Below, piece by piece: positions 58,426-64,000 of a DNA stretch of 64,000 nt. The position numbers and the translations under genes were made by a program. This DNA is from Dermatemys mawii (taxonomy: Eukaryota; Chordata; Testudines; Dermatemydidae): positions 56,532,720-56,596,719 of the forward strand of contig ML677334.1 of assembly GCA_007922305.1 (NCBI GenBank), read 5' to 3'. Under the pieces are notes generated by a model. The model did not search any database, was not told the origin of the DNA, and saw only the letters and a list, made by a program, of their open reading frames with translations. The stretch's first letter is position 1; every line of letters begins with the position of its first letter.

Positions 58426-61400
58426 TGCTGTTTTCTGATGCAGACAGCCTTTTCTGATTTACTCACAAATTCCGAATATTTGAGAACCGAACCAAATATT
58501 TTATCTGACTTTCAGGTGTGCTGGCAGAACTGAAAAAAATAATTATTTGCCCAGCTGTAAGTTGGAGCTGGTTATTAGTTAGCTTTTCTTCTTAGTTACC
58601 TTGGTCAAAAATGAGAAGAGGCCTGTTGCATTCCCCAACAGCTTGAATAAAGCAAACATTTTTTTAAAAGCACTGGCTGTCCAACCATATGTATGGAAGG
58701 CTACTTTCTTCATAGTAAGTGTTAACTGTTTCTGTCACTAGCCACGAAGGACATAGTCACTGATGGTAGTGGGGATTTCCTTTAATGTTTGCAGGACACC
58801 TTGCTGTTTGAGTAGGAGGAAATCTCAGAAGTCATCACCTGTGGACTCACTAGCTGGGGAAAGGTCAGTAGGAATAACTGACAAGGTGGCTGTTATCTGA
58901 GATTGTGAAACACAAAATTTCCATTCCAGAGCAAATTTCTAGAAAAAAAAATCTTTTATTTTCTCTTCTGAGTCAAGATTGAATTCCTAGATTATTTCAC
59001 CAGAGCTTTACGGGGCCTGTTTTACTGCTGGCTTATGATTTGATAGCATTTTCCAGCCAATTTGCATACATGCAAATAAACATTCAAGGCAGTGGCAAAT
59101 CTGAGCCATAGTGTTTTATAGAGAAAACATTCAAAGGCTCTTGTGCTTCCTACTGGCTCTAGAATTGTCCAAGTCAAATAACAAGGGTTGCCAGACTAGT
59201 GAACTGAAAGCTCCCTCCTGATTCTGAACCCTTCTTTGATGAATGTACTTAAAAATAATGGGTGATTTCTCTGTAGCAAAAAACAACATGGCAATTGAAC
59301 AACTTTCACTATACACAGAAACTATATTTTGAAAACTGGAATGATGTAGCTGATTATAAATTATATATTATTCATCTCTCACTGTATTTATATACCCCAC
59401 CCCCTATTCTTTCTTTTCTTTCCTATTCCTGCTTTTTTTCTACTCCTATATCCTCTCCCTGTTCCTTATTCCATTCCACTGCTTTTCCAAATAGCACCTT
59501 TCCCTGCAAACATTATGGGTCATTCAAGGAGAGTCAGCAAATAGAATTTACGGTGAAGCTGTTTACATATATATGTATACAAATGACAAATTCAGAACAC
59601 AATGTCAAAAAGCAAGAAAATGCAATCAAGAATTTATACAGTGCCATTACCATTCAAGTGGAAAAAAGCCTCTGCAAAGAAATGAAGCTGCCCTGGCTCT
59701 GTCATTTAGGAACAAATGCCAGTGTAAGTGATTACCACTAATATCACTTGTAGAACTAAAATCTAAATAAGTAACAATTTTATGAGACCATCTTCAGTTA
59801 TTTGTTTCCATATGAAAAGGCAATGGCTCTCTCTTCTTCCTTGAAGGTGCCTTCTTTCTGTGTAGAAGCAAAATGTGAACTGGAATATGGATTTAATAAA
59901 TGTTAGCAGAGTATTAGCTTTTGATTTAATCCCTGCTTTCATTTTTGACTGAATTCATGCTTGAAATATGATCTGTTATGCTAGTGGGTGATGCCAGTTG
60001 AGGATTTTGTAACAAGAGGAAAAAAAATGATACATAAGAAGTGTTGGTCACCCTATTAATTGATAGCTTTCTTGCAGTAGCACTTCGGAGCTCCACACAT
60101 GGATTAGGAGCCGATTATATTAGGTGCTGAACAAACAGAATATAAAAATGGTCAATGCCCCAAATATTTAATAATTCCAAAATGTCTTTTGATGAGTACA
60201 TGAGTAAATAAAGGTGAAAAGCAACAATAATCAAGGTGCAGTAGATCCTGTGATACGAAAAGCTATAGGATCCCAGCACAGGTCTGGGACGATGTAAGGG
60301 GCATGCCCAGGCCCTTAGTACATACATCCCTTTACAAAAGGACAAACATTATGCTGGGGGATGCAGAGGCTGCTCATGCCATGCCTCTATAGGGATACAA
60401 CTAGCTCCAAAGACCATGGGGAAGAACAGTGAGGAAAGGGGACCCCAACACCTCTTCTGCACCAACCCACAGAGCTCACTGGTTGTGAAGAAGGGCCTAT
60501 GAAGCATTATCCCAAAGTATGGTACAGTCAAGTATAAGCACTCCCACTGCACACTTGGGGTTGGGGTGGGGAAATGCCTGTGGCTCTCTCTGAAGCACAG
60601 TTGTGCCAGCCTCTCAAGCCTTTTTTCAGCCTGTCACTGAATGCCACAGCCTAGCTCTATGGATGAAGACTTTTCAGCTACCAGTCAGCTCAGAATTTGA
60701 AGGATATTCCTATCTCTGTTGTTCTAGTTTTGTTTGGGAAAGTTCCAGGATCAGATTCTGTTGAAAGTTTATACTAATTTATCCTGTTCTGACTGAGTAC
60801 AGAACATGGTGCAATGAGAGTTTTGGCTGCACAAATAATGCCGTCTCATGCCCAATAATCACACACAGACACAGAACCAGCCAAAAGGCATTGTAAAATG
60901 AGGCAACTAAAGAGTAAATTGAGGTTGTTTCTGGGTTTCCTCTAGGACTCAGGAGGTGAGACACAGCTGATTTTGATAGCATTTTCCTAGTTATTCTAGC
61001 TGTTTACCCATCTAAACTGCACAAAATTCCTAAGGTGATACCTGCAGGCCTTGTTATTCACAAACAATGTATCATTTCAAGAAGCATTGCCTGACATACA
61101 CATACTAGTTAAAATAAATTGTTAGGACAATAGAAGGAGAGAGTGGGCAGGTGGGACAGTCCGGTGGTTATTTATTCAATCTGTTCATTAATCTTATTCC
61201 ATGATTGTTAATGCACCTGTTTACTGCTCAAAAGTAAGTGTGCATCTTAGATATGGGGGTGAAACTGCATTTAAACCAAAGTGAGAAGCCAACAGGGATC
61301 ACTTAATTAAATGAAGAAGTTGTAACATGTCCATGAGAGGGGCTGTGAATGTATGTTTTTATGGAACTTCATGAAGACATTAGCTCTTGTATTTGGCCAG

Positions 61401-61929
61401 AATTACCATTTGAAAATTTGTTTCAGGGCTAAATTCCATTATTTGCCTCAAATTTCACATGAAAAAACTGCCTTTTTTTAGAGGAACTTTGCTTATTTAA
61501 TATTTTTCAGTGAATTCCAGTGCTCATGTAAGTCACTTGTTAGGGCCTAGTATAAAAGGAGCAGGTGCTCAGTGTGGTCCTTATATGTACATAAAGGAGT
61601 AGTCCTGATTTACATAAATCATCCCAGTGGGGACAGCAGGCAGGTTGTAAATTCAAGCCAATTGTTTAGTTCCAAAACACCATTCTTCCAGAGTACATCC
61701 ATCCTGATGGATAACTCATTCCTGTTATTCTATTCCCAGGTTTCTCCTGGCAAATTGTGTCAAATTATACCCATTTGTGTGTTGCTAATGTTTTGTGCAC
61801 AAATGTCTACTAAGGACTAAATTCACATCACGAAACTAATTTGCCCTAAACCAGATTGAATGCTGGTCTCTAGAGGTGAAAGGTGTTTGAATTAAATGTG
61901 CTATACAATCGTTCATGAACGTCATCAAC
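58426..61929. other. No gene; possible conserved part at 61150-61360
   Basis: About 3.5 kb. The 148-codon frame at 59295-59741, the longest in the window, has a low-complexity Ser/Phe/Pro composition and no domain. 61150-61360 holds 'ttcattaatcttattcc', 'gattgttaatgcacctg' and 'cacttaattaaatgaag' and is repeat-free. A GC-richer unrecognised block lies at 60230-60620. Confidence 0.4.
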
Positions 61930-62868
61930 ATAAAATTTCAAAAAATATTTCAGCAACATTTCACAAACAATGTTGACAAATGCAAAGTAATGTACTTTGG
62001 AAAACATAATCCCAACTATACATATAAAATGATGGGGTCTAAATTAGCTGTTACCACTCAAGAAAGAGATCTTGGTGTCATTGTGCATAGTTCTCTGAAA
62101 ACATCCACTTAATGTGCAGCAGTGGTCAAAAAAGTGAACAGAATGCTGGAAATAGTTAAGAAAGGGATAGCTAATAGCACAGAAAATATCATATTGCCTC
62201 CATATAAATTGATGGTACACCCACACCTTGAATACTGTGTGCAGCTGTGGTTGCCCTATTTCAAAAAAAGAGATATTTGAATTGGAAAAGGTTTAGAAAA
62301 GGGCTACAAAAATGATTAGGGGTATGGAACAGCTTCCCTATGAGGAGAGATTAATAAGACTGGGACTTTTCAGCTTGGAAAAGAGATGACTAAGGTGGGA
62401 TATGATAGAGGGCTATTAAATCATGACTGGTATGGAGAAAGGAAATAAGGAAGTGTTATTTACTCCTTCTCATAACATAAGAACTAGAGCCACCAAATAA
62501 AATCAATAGGCAGCAGGTTTAAAACAAAAAGAAAGGAAATATTTCTTCACACAACACACAGTCAACCTGTGGAACACTTTGCCAGAGGATGTTGTGAAGG
62601 CCAAAACTATAAGAGTGTTCAAAGAAGAACTAGATAAATTCATGGAGGATAGGTCCATCAATGGCTATTTGCCATGATGAACAGGGCTAGTGTCCCTAGC
62701 CTCTGTTTGCTAGAAGCTGGGAATGGGTGACAGGGGATGGATCACTTGATGATTACCTGTTCTGTTCATTCCCTCTGGGGCACCTGGCATTGGCCACTGT
62801 CAGAAGACAGGATACTGGGCTATGTGGACATTTCATCTGACACAGTGTGGCTGTTCTTATGTTTAAAC
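61930..62868 (+). mobile_element. CR1 LINE C-terminus and 3' UTR, well preserved
   Basis: Coding remnant of the ORF2 end: 'DKCKVMYFGKHNPNY' and 'ERDLGVIVHSSLK' at 61975-62112, then a stop after 'TST'. Further on, sense-strand wording gives the family's 'HTLEYCVQLW', '[14 protein letters not shown]' and 'LGLFSLEKR' equivalents (62220-62390), then the 3' UTR ('ggaggataggtccatcaatg', 'agaagctgggaatgggtgac', 'aggatactgggctatgtgg') ending near 'gttcttatgtt'. This is the cleanest CR1 of the window, though single-base losses break the frame. Confidence 0.92.
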
Positions 62869-62926
62869 ATGTCAAAAATTTTCCTGGGGGTGTCATGAAA
62901 TTATTCTTACTGGAGCTGTTGATTAA

Positions 62927-63745
62927 TCACAGTTAACTCAAAAATTAATAACAATTACAAAAAAATAATTGCAATTAATTGCAGTTTTAATCACACTCTT
63001 TAACAATAGAATACCAATTGAAATTTATTAAATATTTTGGATGTTTTTCTACATTTTCATTTATATTGTATTCTGTTTTGTAATTGAAATCAAAGTGTAT
63101 GTTATTTTTTATTATAAATATTTGCACTGTAAAAATAGCAAAATAAACAGTATTTTTTCAATTCACTTCATATAAGTACTGTAGTGCAATCTCTTTATTG
63201 TGAAAGTACAACTTACAAATGTAGATTTTTCCATTACACCGCACTCAAAAACAAAATAATGTAAAACTTCAGAGTCTACAAATCCACTCAGTCCTACTTC
63301 TTGTTCAGCCAGTCGCTAAAACAAACAAGGTTGTTTATGTTTACAGGAAATAATGTTGCTCTCTTTTTATTTACAATGTCACCAGAAAGTGAGAACAGGA
63401 ATTTGCATGCCACTTTTGTAGCCAGCATTGCAACCACATAGAACATAAGAATGGCCATAATGGGTTAAACCAAATGTCCATCTAGCCAAGTATCCTGCCT
63501 TCCAACAATGGCCAAGAGACAAGGTGCCCCAGAGAGAATGAACAGAACAGATAATCATCGAGAGATCCATCCTGTCACCCATTCCCAGCTTCTAGCAAAT
63601 GGAAGCTAGGGACACTATCCCTGTTCATCCTGGCTAATAGCCTGAACTTATCTAGTTCTTTTTTGAAGTAGGTATTTACAAGGTATTTATATGCTTACAT
63701 GCTTCAACCACCATTCCAGAGGACATGCTTCATTGCTGATGACGC
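62927..63745 (-). mobile_element. hAT transposon 3' half, cut by CR1
   Basis: The low-coordinate end ('gctgttgattaatcacag') is the transposon terminus with its ATTAAT-rich tail, followed by about 370 bp of 3' non-coding sequence. On the minus strand 63294-63317 encodes S-D-W-L-N-K-K then a stop, the standard C-terminal end of this hAT transposase. Upstream the dimerisation segment continues ('LFSL.GDIVNKK' at about 63355-63400) until a CR1 insertion at 63437-63680, then resumes with 'ECPLEWWLKH'-type sequence to about 63740. The transposase catalysed cut-and-paste movement; this copy is dead. Confidence 0.8.
63437..63680 (-). mobile_element. CR1 LINE 3' end inside the hAT transposon
   Basis: 'agaacataagaatggccata', 'ccaaatgtccatctagcc', 'agtatcctgccttccaaca', 'cccattcccagcttctagc' and 'ctgaacttatctagttc' are the antisense of the 3' UTR seen at 62640-62868. 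The two CR1 tails therefore face each other about 570 bp apart. It is younger than the hAT element it splits. Confidence 0.9.
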
Positions 63746-64000
63746 TCATTAAAAAAATGTGTTAATTAAATTTGTAACTGAACTCCTTGGTGGGGGAGGC
63801 AAGAATTGTACGTCCCCTGCTTTGTTTTACCCACAGTCTGCCATATATTTCATGCTATAGCAGTCTCGGATGATGACCCTGCACAAGTTCATTTTAAGGA
63901 CACTTTCACTGCAGATCTGACAAAATTCAAAGAAGGTACCAATGTGAGATTTCTAAAGATAGCCACAGCACTCGACCCAAAGTTTAAGAATCTGAAGTGC
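63746..64000 (+). mobile_element. hAT transposase fragment, opposite orientation, runs off the window
   Basis: From 63803 to the window end one plus-strand frame stays open and reads as hAT transposase middle: 'AVSDDDPAQVHFKDTF', 'KEGTNVRFLKIATALDPKF' and 'KNLKC'. The A-L-D-P-R-F-K motif is typical of ZBED-like hAT transposases. A stop at 63779 and the earlier 'NALIKFVTELL'-like segment in another frame show one frameshift in the G-rich run near 63791. In an intact element this region lies upstream of the C-terminus in the same direction; here it points the other way, so an inversion or two abutting insertions must be involved. Confidence 0.8.

Noticed and set aside
59295..59741. Longest open reading frame (148 codons)
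   Set aside because: Low-complexity Ser/Pro/Phe composition, no domain, no codon-use signal, and a length expected by chance in 64 kb.
61551..61559. TATAAAAGG, possible TATA box
   Set aside because: Lies alone in AT-rich DNA with no initiator, GC-rich context or downstream exon.

Overview
This window is nuclear DNA from an amniote, most likely a cryptodiran turtle. The case rests on repeats. There are many CR1 LINE fragments with the sauropsid-type 3' end, a tRNA-derived SINE with the CR1-like tail known from hidden-necked turtles, L2 and MIR relics, Penelope-like (PLE) terminal palindromes, and a large set of short hAT-type and Harbinger-like non-autonomous DNA transposons of the kind familiar from turtle genomes. 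The species call is inference; the repeat content is seen directly.

I find no protein-coding gene, rRNA, functional tRNA or CRISPR array. The open reading frames are short (148 codons at most), show no recognisable host protein family, and many of the longer ones lie inside transposons (CR1 reverse transcriptase, palindromic hAT elements). The window reads as intergenic or deep-intronic DNA: long AT-rich stretches without obvious content, broken up by repeats.

Layout. 1-8.5 kb: mostly single-copy AT-rich DNA with CR1, MIR and a TA microsatellite. 8.5-9.2 kb: a 300 bp Harbinger-like element beside a possible frameshifted pseudogene. 13.8 kb: a second GTCTACACT-type element. 15.9-20.1 kb: an L2 LINE split by a plus-strand CR1 3' end (itself split by a hAT element with a perfect 8 bp duplication) and by a 2.2 kb minus-strand CR1 carrying most of the reverse transcriptase. 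20.1-20.4 kb: a perfect 21 bp hairpin, then the turtle-type SINE. 22.9-23.5 kb: a GC-rich degenerate tandem array and a hAT end. 25.8-26.4 kb: MIR copies. 27.2-27.5 kb: an isolated CTCF-like motif plus TATA box. 28.6-31 kb: a palindromic DNA element and two CR1 copies, one split by another element. 35.2 kb: a hAT element. 40.2-43.7 kb: an old unclassified repeat, a Penelope-type palindrome and a CR1 with two later insertions. 44.7, 46.5 and 51.1 kb: three more hAT elements with 8 bp duplications. 51.4 and 53.5 kb: two more Penelope-type palindromes. 62-64 kb: a CR1, then a hAT transposon with transposase remnants in both orientations, itself cut by another CR1.

Several AT-rich repeat-free stretches (about 11.8-12.5, 23.6-24.0, 47.0-47.4, 52.1-53.3 and 61.2-61.4 kb) are dense in homeodomain/POU-like words and are the best candidates for conserved non-coding elements; only alignment to other genomes can decide this. 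I did not find an undescribed biological system. The most interesting structures are the nested transposon stacks, the inverted hAT junction and the very clean hairpin.
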